A stretch of DNA of 64,000 nucleotides from assembly GCF_004798665.1 (NCBI RefSeq), contig NZ_CP039292.1, forward strand, positions 2,294,001-2,358,000. The letters are read 5' to 3'. The notes beneath the pieces were generated by a model. It was not told the DNA's origin and searched no databases. It was given only the letters and a program-made list of their open reading frames with translations. The position numbers and the translations under genes are program-made. Source of the stretch: Actinomyces procaprae. Its GTDB lineage: Bacteria > Actinomycetota > Actinomycetes > Actinomycetales > Actinomycetaceae. Positions 50,916 through 60,497 of the stretch are shown here, one piece after another. Position 1 is the stretch's first letter. The number at the start of each line of letters is the position of its first letter.

Positions 50916-51130
50916 GGAATGCTCCTTTGCGTTGGGCGCCGGCCCGGTGCCGGCTGCTCCAACGGTGCCGCGTGCGAGGCGTGGTCCGCCACCGGCCTGT
51001 GAATGCGCGGCGGGCGACCCTGCACCAACACCACCTGTGGAGGTCGGCGCCCAGGCCGACGGCGGTCTCCCGGCTTCCTCCGGCGAGCACCGAGCGGCCG
51101 GGCACGGGAAAGACGTTCGCGCGTCAGGCG

Positions 51131-52615
51131 CTAGCGCTGAAGCTCAAGCGCCTGCCGGAGCATGCGGTGGCGCACCAGCACGCCGTCGGCGGGACGCGTC
51201 AGTCCGCGGGCAACCACCGAGGCCAAGCGGGCCCGCACGGCCCGCGCGTACTCCTCGGCCTCACGCCGTGCGCGGGAGCGGCGCGCAAGCAGCGCGCTGA
51301 CCGCCGCCACCAGCCCAACACCCGCCACCAGGATCGGCGCCAGCAGTCCCGCCGCGAAGGCCTGCCCCTGTACCAGGACGACCGCAGTCCACACCACCCC
51401 GATGACAGTGGCGAGCGCGCCGCCCCACCAGGCCAGCTCGATGACCGGGGTGCGATGCCGGGGCAGCTGCACACTGCCCACCGCCTCCGCGGTCTGGGCC
51501 GCCAGCGTCTCGGGAGCGGCCACGGCGTTCTCCACGCTGCGCAGCCAGGCGCCGGGCAGGCCCTCCGTCGTGCGTCGCAGCCAAGTCGTCTGGATCGCCG
51601 CAACGGCATCCCTGGCGGGCGGCGCCGGCCGGGCCAGCGCGCGCGGGAAGGTGCGGGCCAGGCCCGTGCGCACCGAGTCCTCCACCGCCTGCGCGCCGCA
51701 CGCGTGTACAAGCGTGGTCACGGCGGTGTCGGCGAGCTCGGGGCGGGTGGCCACGTTCTGCGCGGCGGCCGCGGGGCGCAGCCGCATGGCGATCGCGTCG
51801 AGCTGGGCGGATGCGGTCCGGGCGGCGTTGGACTCCCGCGAGACCCGCTCCAGGAACAGCTCGCGCACGGCGGCGAGGTTGTCGCCGCGCACCGCGGACA
51901 CGGGCAGCACCTTCACGTCGTGCAGCCCGTCGGCGGCGAGCAGCGCGCGCACATCCTCCAGCAGCGCATCGGTGCCGCCGGCGGGCAGCGTGTCCACCTG
52001 GTTTACCAGGACCAGCATGTCCTCCTGCCGGGCCCCAAGTCCCCGCAGGTACCCCTCGTGCAGGACCGCATCGGCGTATTTCTGCGGGTCCACCACCCAC
52101 ACCAGGATGTCGGCCAGGGGCACCAGCCGGTCCACCTGGAGCGCGTGCTCGGTGCTTACCGAGTCGTAGTCGGGAACGTCCAGCAGCACCAGCCCCGCGA
52201 AGGCGTCCTGATCGGTGGCGTCCAGCAGGGACTCACGGCGGATACGGCGGTCGTCGGCGACCTCCAGGAAGTCCAGCAGGGCCTCGGCGTCATCGCCCCA
52301 GGTGCAGGCGGTGGCGCGGGAGGTGGTGGGGCGGCGGGCGCCGACGTCGGCGAACTGCAGGCTGGTGAGGGCGTTGAACAGGGAGGACTTGCCGGATCCG
52401 GTGCCGCCGAACAGCGCCACCACCGTGTGGTCGACCCCGAGGGCGAGCCGCTCGGCGACCTCATCCAGGTGCTCCCTGGCGGGGATCGACAAGGATGCGG
52501 GAATCTCCGTGGGGCAGTCGTCCAGGACGTCACGCAGGCGCTCCAGCCGCGCCTCCAGGTGGGCGGCGTCGAGCACGTGGCTCCCGTTGGCAGTGGCGGT
52601 CGGGTCAGCGGTCAT
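51131..52615 (-). CDS. dynamin-like/YfjP-type GTPase, membrane-associated
   Basis: 494 aa from ATG 52615. The GTPase domain has G1 GGTGSGKSSLFN, a G3-like DVPDYDS and G4 NQVD. Two hydrophobic stretches near 400-445 (LATVIGVVWTAVVLVQG and LLAPILVAGVGLVAAVSALL) anchor it to the membrane. A basic amphipathic C-terminus follows. It overlaps the upstream GTPase gene by four bases (ATGA). A pair of GTPases of this kind may form a heteromeric membrane-remodelling machine, as paired bacterial dynamins do; this is inference. Confidence 0.8.
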   Translation of the reverse strand: MTADPTATANGSHVLDAAHLEARLERLRDVLDDCPTEIPASLSIPAREHLDEVAERLALGVDHTVVALFGGTGSGKSSLFNALTSLQFADVGARRPTTSRATACTWGDDAEALLDFLEVADDRRIRRESLLDATDQDAFAGLVLLDVPDYDSVSTEHALQVDRLVPLADILVWVVDPQKYADAVLHEGYLRGLGARQEDMLVLVNQVDTLPAGGTDALLEDVRALLAADGLHDVKVLPVSAVRGDNLAAVRELFLERVSRESNAARTASAQLDAIAMRLRPAAAAQNVATRPELADTAVTTLVHACGAQAVEDSVRTGLARTFPRALARPAPPARDAVAAIQTTWLRRTTEGLPGAWLRSVENAVAAPETLAAQTAEAVGSVQLPRHRTPVIELAWWGGALATVIGVVWTAVVLVQGQAFAAGLLAPILVAGVGLVAAVSALLARRSRARREAEEYARAVRARLASVVARGLTRPADGVLVRHRMLRQALELQR

Positions 52616-54207
52616 GCGGAGGCTCCAGGGCGGGTGAACGGTGCGAGTTCGCCGGCACGTAGCCGCAGCGCGGCGGCCAGGGCCGGGTCGGGGGCGAGGG
52701 CGCGGGCGGCGCCGACGGGGACGGCGGCGTCGAGTACGTCGGTCAGCGTCCGCACCAGGGAGTCCCGGGCCTGGCTGGTGGCCGGCCCCAGCCCCATCCG
52801 CTCGGCGGCGGCCCGCGAGCCGTCGATCCCGGCGGCGGCCGCGGCCACCAGGTCGGCGGCTCCCTGCGGATCCAGGCCCTTGGGCGGGGCGGTGACGTGT
52901 GCGGCCAGGCTCACCGCCCACGCGTCGACGACGGCGGTCGCGTCGGCGACGCCGGGCAGCAGCTCCCGGCTGCGCGCGCCCGCACCGACGCCCTCCCAGG
53001 TGCGGGTGGCGTCGTCGTGCACGGAGACGAGGGCGGCCTCCAGGCGGGAGGCGATCGACTCGCGCGCGTCGGCGGCGAGCGTCGCCAGGGCGGCTGCGCG
53101 CGCCTTGCGGGTGCGGCCGAACCAGCCGGAGCGGAGCTTGCCGCCCTGTGCGAGCGGGGCGAGCGGGCCGCCGGAGGAGGCGAGGGTCACCCACCGCGTA
53201 GTGGGCGCGCCCTGCCCGCAGCTGCCGCGCTCGACGTCGGCGCGCAGGTCCGCTCCCGGCGCGTCCAGGAGCTTGCGGGAGGCGGTCTCCAGGCGGGTGG
53301 CGGCGTCGTCCTGCGCGTCGACGCCGTCGGCGAGCGTGATCAGGTCGGCGCGCAGGCCGGTCCACAGGCCACGACCCGTGCGCCGCATCAGGCCGGCGGC
53401 ACGGTGGCGCCCGGCCAGCAGCCGCAACCAGTCGCGCAGCTCGTTCACGGAGGCCTCGGGCAGCAGGCCCTCGTGGGGTCCGGCGTCGGGTACCACGAAG
53501 AACGGGGACTCGGCCAGGCCGAGCGTGTCCAGCCGCTCGATCAGGTCACGGCGCACTTCGGACATGACCGTGGCCGGAACCCGGTTCAGGACGACGCCGA
53601 TGGGGGTCTCCCGGGCGGCCGCCTCCTCCAGGGAGGTCCAGGGGGTGTGGTCGCCGTAGCGGGCGGCGGTGGTGATGAACAGCCACAGGTCCGCGGCCTC
53701 CAGCAACCGGGTCGCGAGCACCCGGTTGCTCTCCTGCACGGAGTCCAGGTCTGAGGCGTCCACCAGGGCGAGCCCGGCGGGGACCGCCGCAGAGGTGACG
53801 GTCCGGCAGACCTTGGCGATCGGGTGATCGCTGAGCGCCTCCCCGTCCTCGGGGTTGACTACCAGCACCGGGGTGCGGGTGGTGGGACGCAGGACCCCGG
53901 CATCGGAGACCTCCTCGCCCAGCACCGAGTTCACCAGCGTGGACTTGCCCGCGCCGGTCGAGCCGCCGACGACGACGATCGCGGGGATGTCGGCGTCGGC
54001 GAGCCTGGGCAGGACGTGGTCGCGGATCTGCGCGATGAGGCTGGAACGCAGGCGGCGCGCTTCCTCGACGCCGTCGGCGGCCAGGCTGAGGTCGAGTTTG
54101 TCCAGGTCCCCCACGGTGTCGGTGAGGACGTCGATTAGCTGCGCGCGGCTGAGCGCAGAGACGGGGACGTCTTCACCGGCGGTCAGCGGGGAAGCAGATG
54201 AGGCCAT
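52612..54207 (-). CDS. dynamin-like GTPase, first of a pair
   Basis: 531 aa. G1 is GGSTGAGKSTLVNSVLG, G3 region DASDLDS, and a possible G4 in VVLNRVP. The helical part after residue 250 is rich in Ala/Arg, and no clear membrane helix is seen, unlike its partner. It is translated first, with the second GTPase coupled by a 4-base overlap. Chromosome or membrane maintenance roles are possible; nothing in the context is decisive. Confidence 0.78.
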   Translation of the reverse strand: MASSASPLTAGEDVPVSALSRAQLIDVLTDTVGDLDKLDLSLAADGVEEARRLRSSLIAQIRDHVLPRLADADIPAIVVVGGSTGAGKSTLVNSVLGEEVSDAGVLRPTTRTPVLVVNPEDGEALSDHPIAKVCRTVTSAAVPAGLALVDASDLDSVQESNRVLATRLLEAADLWLFITTAARYGDHTPWTSLEEAAARETPIGVVLNRVPATVMSEVRRDLIERLDTLGLAESPFFVVPDAGPHEGLLPEASVNELRDWLRLLAGRHRAAGLMRRTGRGLWTGLRADLITLADGVDAQDDAATRLETASRKLLDAPGADLRADVERGSCGQGAPTTRWVTLASSGGPLAPLAQGGKLRSGWFGRTRKARAAALATLAADARESIASRLEAALVSVHDDATRTWEGVGAGARSRELLPGVADATAVVDAWAVSLAAHVTAPPKGLDPQGAADLVAAAAAGIDGSRAAAERMGLGPATSQARDSLVRTLTDVLDAAVPVGAARALAPDPALAAALRLRAGELAPFTRPGASA

Positions 54208-54298
54208 GGTCCAACCTTAGGCGGAAGGCGGGTCGCAGACGGTACCGACCCGCCATTGCGCCCTCGCGGCCCAACCCGGGCCCGGCGGTCGGCCGGAG

Positions 54299-54330
54299 CG
54301 ACCGCCGCCCCCACGGGCAGCGGCGGTCGC
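54299..54330 (-). terminator. hairpin terminator after FHA-ABC transporter gene
   Basis: Perfect 11-bp stem GCGACCGCCGC/GCGGCGGTCGC with a 10-base loop, 12 bases after the transporter stop. It has no T-run. Confidence 0.55.
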
Positions 54331-54341
54331 GGCCGCCTAGG

Positions 54342-57106
54342 TCAGCGGCGGTCGCGGCGGGCGAGGCCGATGTAGCAGGCCACGAAGCAGACCAGGCCGA
54401 TGGCGGAGAGCAGGCCGAGGTCGACCGCCCACTGGGAGGCGGTGTGGTCCCACAGGTCTTCGGCGCGGTAGGGCAGGATCTCGTTCATGTTGACCGTTGA
54501 TGCGGCCATGGCGTAGCCCCAGCGGGCGGGGATGAACCAGGCCAGCTGCTCGAACACGGCCCTGCCCGCGATGGGGATGACGCCGCCGGCCAGCACCAGC
54601 TGCGCCATGATGGTGACCACCAGCACGGGCATGACCTGCTCGGAGGAGGACACGAAGGCGGAGACGGTCAGGCCCAACAGACCGGAGACGAAGGCGATCG
54701 CCCAGCAGCACGCGGCCAGCTCCAGGCCCGGGGAGCCCAGCAGGACGGCGTCGCTGGGGGCCTTGTTCAGTGCCAGGGCGATCCCAACCATGACGGCGGT
54801 CTGCACCGTGACGATCAGGGCGAGCACGAGCGCCTTGGCCACCAGGTAGGAGCCCGCCCGCAGGCCCACCGCCTTCTCCCGCAGGTACACGTCGCGCTCC
54901 CCCACCAGCTCACGGATGGTGGCGGCCATCCCGGAGAAGGCGGCGCCGGTGATGAGAATGACCAGTAGCTCGAGCGCCTGGGTGGAGTAGGTGACGCAGG
55001 GCTGCTCCGGCGTCGGATCCGGCAGGTCGGGGACGGCGAAGCCGTTGGAGCCGGCGATGGCCTTGGTGAGCAGGCCGATGATCACCGGCAGGGCCAGCAT
55101 GAACACCAGGTAGGAGGGATCGGCGGCGATGATGCGCAGGTGGCGCCGTACCAGGGTGGAGACCTGCCGCAGGGCCGTCTGCTGGGGGGCCTGGCGGGTG
55201 TCGGCGTCGGTGGAAGTGGTCAGCTTGCGGCCGTCGCCGCGGCGGGTGGACGGGACGGTCGCCTCCAGGTGGGCGCGCAGCTCGGCGGCGTGGTTGCGGA
55301 TCAGGGCGTACACGTCGGCGAAGCCGTCAATCGACACCGGGTCCGCGAAGCCGCCTCGGGGCGGATTCACAACCAGCCGCCCCGCCTGCCCGAACTCCGC
55401 CAGGCGGGTACGGAAGTACCCGATCACCTCGCGCGGAGCCCCGAAGTAGACGGGCGTGCCGCCGGCGGCGAGGATGAGGACCTTGTCGGCCCGGTCGATG
55501 TGGTTCTCATTGTGGGTGACCACGACCACGGTGCGTCCGGTGTCGCCGGGGCGAGTGCCGTGGGCGAGGGAGGCCAGCAGGTCCATCACGTCCCGGTCCA
55601 GCTGCGGGTCCAGGCCGGAAGTGGGCTCATCCAGGAACAGCAGGGACGGGCGGGTCAGCAGCTCGATGGCGGTGGACACGCGCTTGCGCTGACCGCCGGA
55701 GAGCTGCTTGACCTTCTTGTCCACGTGCTCGGACAGGTCCAGGTCCTCCAGGACCTCGTCGATCCGGGCGCGCCGCTCGGCCTTGGACACGTCCTTGGCG
55801 AACCGCAGCTCGGAGGCGTACTCCAGGGTCTGGCGCACGGTCAGGGCGGAGTGGACCACGTCGTTCTGCGGCACCACCCCGATCTTGTTGCGCATGACCG
55901 GGTAGTGCTCGTACACGTCCAGGCCATCGAACAGGACCTGCCCCTGCTGGGCCTTCTGCTCCCCGGTCAGGGCCTTGAGCAGGGTGGACTTGCCCGCGCC
56001 CGAGGGCCCCACCACCGCCAGCAGCTCATTGCCGGGCAGGGCGAAGGAGACGCCGTCGAGCAGGGTCAGCTTGCCGTCGTTGACGGAGAAGGTCAGGTCG
56101 CGGCCCACCAGCTCCCCCGCGGCGGCGGCCACCTGCACCTCGCAGGTGCCGTCCGGGCTGATGACCACGAAGGTGGAGCCCATGCCGAAGGTGGTCGGCT
56201 CGGTCACCCGGTAGCTCTGCACCCGCTGCTGGCCCACGAACACGCCATTGGTGGACCGCAGGTCCGTCACCACGATTCCCTGCGGGGTCAGGTCCACCCG
56301 CGCGTGGTGGCCGGACACGCGCGGGTCATCCAGGCGCAAATTGGCGTCGGGGGCCCGCCCGATGGTGCCGGAGGAGGTGATGGTCACCTTGGCGATGGTT
56401 CGACGGCGTCCGGTCGGGAAGCCGCCGGTGCTGCCAGACGCCGCCGAGCGAGGCGAGCCGGAGGAGCCGGCGATGGTTACCGACGACGCGGCGGGATCGA
56501 CGAAGGTGGCGGCCGCCGAGGCGGACTCGGCGGAGGGCCCGTAGCCGGTCGGCGCCGAGTCGGCGGAGGGCCCGTAGCCGACGGGGGTGGACGCCGGGGC
56601 CTGCCGCGCCGGGGCCTGCTGCCCGTAAGACGACGGGGCGGGAGCCGGCGTCGGGGCGGGCGGCGCCGTCGGGCCCGGGCGGGGGGCGGCGGGAACTGCG
56701 GCGCCTGCCCCCGGGACGGAGCAGCCGGCGCGGGGGCGGGGGCCGCAGACGGGACTGATGCGGGCAGGGGCGCAGATGCGGGCGGGGCACCGGCCGGCGC
56801 CGTCGGCACCAGGTCGATGCCCGGCCCGGAGCTGTTGGCGAGGTAGACGCGGGTGGGTCCGGTGACCAGTGCGCGACGGGTGTCCTGGCCGGCCACCAGC
56901 ATCCCGTTGGTGCGTGAGACGCACTCCACCAGCCAGCCCTCCGGCGTCGGCGTAATGCGCAGGTGCTCGCCGGAGACCACATTGGATGTGGACACGACGA
57001 CGTCGCAGGTGGGACGCCGACCAACAGTGAAGGCGGCGGTGAAGATGCGCGGCTGTTCGTATGCGGGAGCGTTGGTCAGGCGCACGGCAAGCGCTGTGGG
57101 TGGCAC
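54342..57106 (-). CDS. FHA-domain ABC transporter (ATPase + permease), frameshifted
   Basis: About 921 codons from GTG 57106 (GGAAGGA upstream). Order: N-terminal FHA domain (TVGRRPTCDVVV, NVVSGEHLRI), a Pro/Ala/Ser linker, second FHA domain (GTIGRAPDANLRL, VSGHHARVDL, LRSTNGVFV), an ABC ATPase (GPSGAGKST, LSGGQRKRV, LFLDEPTSGLDP) and six ABC-2 helices. This matches mycobacterial Rv1747, regulated by Ser/Thr kinases through FHA binding. The first FHA is in a different frame: a C6 run at 56681-56686 marks the shift in the linker. It may be a sequencing indel, a slippery site or a real mutation. Confidence 0.8.
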
Positions 57107-57244
57107 GTGGGTCCTTCCGGGATCTTGGGAGCGGGAGTTCACCAGCTTGGCCGAAACGATACCTTCATCGTCCAGGAGCGCGAGGCAGTTCCCCCTCCTC
57201 CGAGTGGGAACTTCTGCCCATTGTGACGTACGCTGAGCCGGCAA

Positions 57245-57320
57245 GCCTCCGTAGCTCAATGGATAGAGCATCGGCCTTCTAATCCGCAGGTTCCCGGTTC
57301 GAGTCCGGGCGGGGGCACCA
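57245..57320 (+). tRNA. tRNA-Arg (anticodon TCT), integration site
   Basis: 76 bases with encoded CCA. The acceptor stem GCCTCCG pairs with CGGGGGC. Loop CTTCTAA gives anticodon TCT, decoding AGA. The anticodon stem has mismatches at its ends but the fold is otherwise normal. A tyrosine integrase starts 119 bases downstream, so the 3' half of this tRNA is probably the attL core of the element. Confidence 0.95.
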
Positions 57321-57438
57321 CCGAAAAGTCCATATCGCGCGGGAAACCGCCCCTCCCCCACCAACGCTAGAGCCCGCTATTTCGTCTATTTCAGCTATGG
57401 TATGGCTGCACCTGGGGCTGCACCGATGGAGGGCTGGC

Positions 57439-58671
57439 ATGGCGGGTAGGGGCAAGGGCGAGGGGTCCATCTACAAGGAGGCGTCCGGACTGTGGGCGGC
57501 GGTGATCCCGCTGCCGCCGGACCCGGTCACTGGCAAGCGGCGACGCAAGTATGTGCGCGCCAAGTCCAAGGCCGAGGCGGTCCGGAAGATGCGCGCCGCC
57601 CAGCTGGAGCTGGCTCGCACAGGTGACATCTCCACCGGCCGGGGGCTGACCCTCGCGGAGTGGCTGGACCGGTGGATCGAGCAGGACGTGGCGCCCCGAC
57701 GTAAGCCGGCCACCACCGCCGACTACAAGTCGGTCATCCGTGTGCACATCAACCCGGCGATCGGCTCCCGCCGCGTCGACCAGCTCACCGCCGCCGACGT
57801 CCGCGCCCTCCACGCCCGCATCGCCGCCGCCGGCGCCTCCACCTCCACAGCCGCGAAGGTGCACCGTGTGCTGCGGGCGGCGCTCGCGGTGGCGGAGCGT
57901 GAGGAGATAGCCCCTCGTAATATCGCCCGCCTGGTCAAGGCCCCGCCCGCACCCATCAGGGCACCCCGTGCCATGACCGCCGACGAGGCCCGCCACTTCC
58001 TGGCCGCACGCACCACGGACCGTGCCCGGTGGATGGTCTCCCTGATGCTCGGCGTCCGCCAGGGCGAGGCCCTGGGCATGACCCTCACCAACCTGCACCT
58101 CGACGTCGCCGACGGCGGCACGCCGTGGGTGGATCTCGCCTGGGAGCTGCGCCGGGTCACCTGGGCGCACGGCTGCGGCCCCCACACCGACGGCGGCGGC
58201 TGGCCGTGCAGGCGGAAGCGCGGCTCCGACTGCCCCGACCGCACCGCCCCCATTCCCGACGGCATGGAGGCCGAGCAGGCCCACGGCGGCCTCTGGCTAC
58301 TACGCCCCAAAACCGTCGGCTCCAACCGTCGCGTGGCCCTCCCAACCGTGCTCGCGGACGCGCTCGCGGAGCACATCGAAGCGGCTCGGCCGACTCGGTT
58401 CGTGTTCGAATCGTCGCCCGGGCTGCCGATCGATCCGCGGCGCGACTACGGCGCCTGGAAGGCTGCGCTCGCGGAGGAGGGGCTGCCGGAGATGTCGCTG
58501 CACTCGGCCCGCCACACGTGCGCGACGCTGCTGTTGGAGGCGGGGGTGCCGCTGCGGACGGCGCAGGAGATCCTGGGCCAGACGCAGGCGCTTACGACGG
58601 CGCGGTATCAGCACCCCAGTCTCGGGGTGCAGGCGCAGGCGCTCGACGCCGTCGCCGGGGCGCTCACCTGA
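57439..58671 (+). CDS. int: tyrosine-type site-specific integrase
   Basis: 410 aa from ATG 57439. An N-terminal AP2-like arm domain (GSIYKEASGLWAAVIPLP, KRRRKYVRAKSK) is followed by a SAM-like core-binding domain and the catalytic domain. Catalytic residues seen are Arg in MLGVRQGEAL, a Lys in RPKTVGS, HSAR (His-x-x-Arg) and Tyr in TTARYQH. The histidine usually before the tyrosine (LGH) is Gln here (LGQ). Between the Arg and Lys a Cys/His-rich insert (GCGPHTDGGGWPCRRKRGSD) is typical of actinobacterial phage integrases. It would recombine at tRNA-Arg. Confidence 0.93.
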   Translation: MAGRGKGEGSIYKEASGLWAAVIPLPPDPVTGKRRRKYVRAKSKAEAVRKMRAAQLELARTGDISTGRGLTLAEWLDRWIEQDVAPRRKPATTADYKSVIRVHINPAIGSRRVDQLTAADVRALHARIAAAGASTSTAAKVHRVLRAALAVAEREEIAPRNIARLVKAPPAPIRAPRAMTADEARHFLAARTTDRARWMVSLMLGVRQGEALGMTLTNLHLDVADGGTPWVDLAWELRRVTWAHGCGPHTDGGGWPCRRKRGSDCPDRTAPIPDGMEAEQAHGGLWLLRPKTVGSNRRVALPTVLADALAEHIEAARPTRFVFESSPGLPIDPRRDYGAWKAALAEEGLPEMSLHSARHTCATLLLEAGVPLRTAQEILGQTQALTTARYQHPSLGVQAQALDAVAGALT

Positions 58672-59047
58672 CCCTCAGCATGTCCTGATAGGCAGCGACG
58701 ACCCAGCGCGCGACGTCAAGTTCTACGGCCAGCGCGCCCGGGTGCGGACCCACCGCAACCTCGGCGCGACGGTAGCTCTCGGGGGTGACGAGACGGCAGG
58801 CCACAGCCCGGTTGATGTGCGCCTCGACCGCGCCACCCTGGTGGCCGTCGTCCCCGCGGCGTGCGTGCTCCAGCTCGTGCATCAGCGTGGGGACGGCGAG
58901 GCGGTCGGGCATCCCCTCCCGCAGGAGGATCATGCGCGTGGCCAGGTGGTAGGCACCTCTCAGCCCGGCCGGCATGCGAGTTACCCAATGCACGAGGATG
59001 CCCTGCTCGGCAGCATTGTCGAGCAGGGCATCCATCGTTGGTCTCAT
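58664..59047 (-). CDS. ImmA/IrrE-family metallopeptidase
   Basis: 127 aa from ATG 59047. The zinc-protease motif HELEH lies in TLMHELEHARRGDDGHQGG. Such proteins cleave the cognate phage or ICE repressor on DNA damage or contact signals, triggering excision. The repressor is encoded directly upstream on the same strand, as in ImmR-ImmA pairs. It overlaps the integrase 3' end by 8 bases tail to tail. Confidence 0.82.
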   Translation of the reverse strand: MRPTMDALLDNAAEQGILVHWVTRMPAGLRGAYHLATRMILLREGMPDRLAVPTLMHELEHARRGDDGHQGGAVEAHINRAVACRLVTPESYRRAEVAVGPHPGALAVELDVARWVVAAYQDMLRVR

Positions 59048-59141
59048 GAGCGGGGATGCTAACCCTGACCTCAGACACGAATATCGACCGCACTTGTAGC
59101 ACCTCACTTACAAGCAGGGTCGCGGTGCGCTCGCCGCCAAC

Positions 59142-59582
59142 TCAGAGCGACTCGTCCTCCCCGTAGGGGATGTCCTGGGACTCCTCGCCAAGGTCGTCGC
59201 GCCATCCGGTCGTCTCCGCCAGCTCCTCGTCGGCTCCCGGCTCGACCTGGGCGGCAAGCTCCTCCAGAGGAGGCAACCCCTCCGGCCAATCAGCACGCCG
59301 CTCCCCCAGCTCGACAACCTTTGCACGCTCGCGCTCGCGGACCATCTCCTGCGCCTCACGCAGCACCTCCACCGGGTCTAGACCGAGCGACTCCGCGATG
59401 GCCTCCAGCTCACCTACTGTCATCGCTCGACCGCGGCGGAGCACGTCACCGAGACGAGTCAGCCGCACACCAGACCTTCGCGAGAGCTCACGCAGGCTCA
59501 TCCCGCTGCCCTCAAGCGCGTCTCCAAGCGCCTCAGACACCCTCGCATCGGCCGGGTGCTGCTCAATCGACCTGCTACCCAT
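59142..59582 (-). CDS. XRE-family repressor (CI/ImmR-like)
   Basis: 146 aa. N-terminal helix-turn-helix: GMSLRELSRRSGVRLTRLGD, then MTVGELEAIAESLGLDP. The C-terminal half is acidic, ending GEESQDIPYGEDESL. It lies next to the ImmA-like gene and divergent from a Cro-like gene, with three similar operator sites in between. It likely holds the element quiescent. Confidence 0.8.
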   Translation of the reverse strand: MGSRSIEQHPADARVSEALGDALEGSGMSLRELSRRSGVRLTRLGDVLRRGRAMTVGELEAIAESLGLDPVEVLREAQEMVRERERAKVVELGERRADWPEGLPPLEELAAQVEPGADEELAETTGWRDDLGEESQDIPYGEDESL

Positions 59583-59591
59583 ATCGTGATG

Positions 59592-59677
59592 TTCTCACAT
59601 GCGAACACGCAAGGCAATCCCTCTTGACAACGTTCGCGATTGCGAGCACTCTTCTCTCAGGCGTTCGCAATCGCGAA
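59592..59677. promoter_or_regulatory. three-site operator and divergent promoter region
   Basis: Three 14-bp palindromic sites share TTCNCNATNGCGAA: TTCTCACATGCGAA (59592), TTCGCGATTGCGAG (59633) and TTCGCAATCGCGAA (59664). A TTGACA box (59624-59629) and weak -10 CACTCT (59647-59652) flank the middle site for the rightward promoter. The left site lies at the start of the repressor gene. This is the classical layout of a genetic switch. Confidence 0.72.
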
Positions 59678-59688
59678 CGGAAGGAGGA

Positions 59689-60135
59689 ATGATGTCGGTC
59701 GCGTCCGAGATCCGAGCTGAGATGGCACGCCGCGGCGTCACGGGCACCGCGCTCGCCGACGAGGTGTCGCTCAAACGCCCGTACCTGTCCCTGCGGCTGA
59801 ACGAACATGCTGACCTTAAGGTAGGCGAGCTCGTGGCTATCGGCGACGCCCTCGGCGTGCCCGGGTGGGAGCTACTGCGCCGCAGCAGGCGTCCCCAACC
59901 CGGGACTACCTCGGAGTCATCCCCCGCCGTCGTCGAACCCGAGCCAGGGGTGCAGGCACGCGGCATCGCCGCCGTCGAGCACGTGGGTGCTGCGCTCGCG
60001 GGTGTGCCGGCGGAGGACCTGCTGGCCCATGAGCAGGCGTGTGACTCGTGCTGGTCGCTGGACGACGCGGCCCGGCACCTGTCCGGTGACGAGGACCCAG
60101 CCACGCACCGCTCCTCCGACGAGGAGGTGGCGTGA
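59689..60135 (+). CDS. Cro-like helix-turn-helix protein
   Basis: 148 aa from ATG 59689, with ribosome site GGAAGGAGG and a second ATG directly following. The N-terminal half is an XRE-type helix-turn-helix (SEIRAEMARRGVTGTALADE, VSLKRPYLSLRLNEH). The C-terminal half has an EQACDSCWSLDDAARHL segment and an acidic tail. As first rightward gene after the operators it may be the Cro counterpart of the repressor. It overlaps the next gene by one base. Confidence 0.75.
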   Translation: MMSVASEIRAEMARRGVTGTALADEVSLKRPYLSLRLNEHADLKVGELVAIGDALGVPGWELLRRSRRPQPGTTSESSPAVVEPEPGVQARGIAAVEHVGAALAGVPAEDLLAHEQACDSCWSLDDAARHLSGDEDPATHRSSDEEVA

Positions 60136-60497
60136 TGCAACGCCCTGTACTTGCCCTGCGGACGCCTGATGGCGCCATGTTGGCCACGGTCCCTGATGAG
60201 CCGGTGGAGATCATCATCGAGCCCCAGAGCCCTGTTGCAGTCGTGCGCGTCAGTCTCTTCGTGGAGGCGATCGAGGGAGCGCTATGGCTGCTTCCTTCCT
60301 CCCAGGGTCGGGAAGAGAAGGCCACCTCCTCGGTGAGTGGTGATGGGGATGAGGCCACCGAGGAGGTGCACCCCGCCGCCGGCCGGTTCGACTCCTGCCG
60401 GTCGTGCGGCGGGTGCGGGGCGGGGCTGGCGTCTCGTAGCTGCGCCGGCCCCGCCCACCCCACCACCAGTGACATCCCGGATGGGGGTGAGGCGTGA
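60135..60497 (+). CDS. small protein with cysteine-rich tail
   Basis: 120 aa. The first 60 residues form beta-strands (LALRTPDGAMLATVPDEPVE, IIIEPQSPVAVVRVSL). The C-terminal part has five cysteines in a short span (FDSCRSCGGCGAG, RSCAGP), perhaps metal binding. No family recognised. Its start overlaps the preceding stop and its stop overlaps the excisionase start. Confidence 0.6.
   Translation: MQRPVLALRTPDGAMLATVPDEPVEIIIEPQSPVAVVRVSLFVEAIEGALWLLPSSQGREEKATSSVSGDGDEATEEVHPAAGRFDSCRSCGGCGAGLASRSCAGPAHPTTSDIPDGGEA

Noticed and set aside
50927-53659. Open frame of 910 codons antisense to the GTPase pair
   Set aside because: Composition is Arg/Gly/Ser-rich with no domain; both GTPases on the other strand have intact motifs.
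55140-56846. Open frame of 568 codons antisense to the FHA-ABC transporter
   Set aside because: Shadow of the transporter; low-complexity Gly/Arg/His content.
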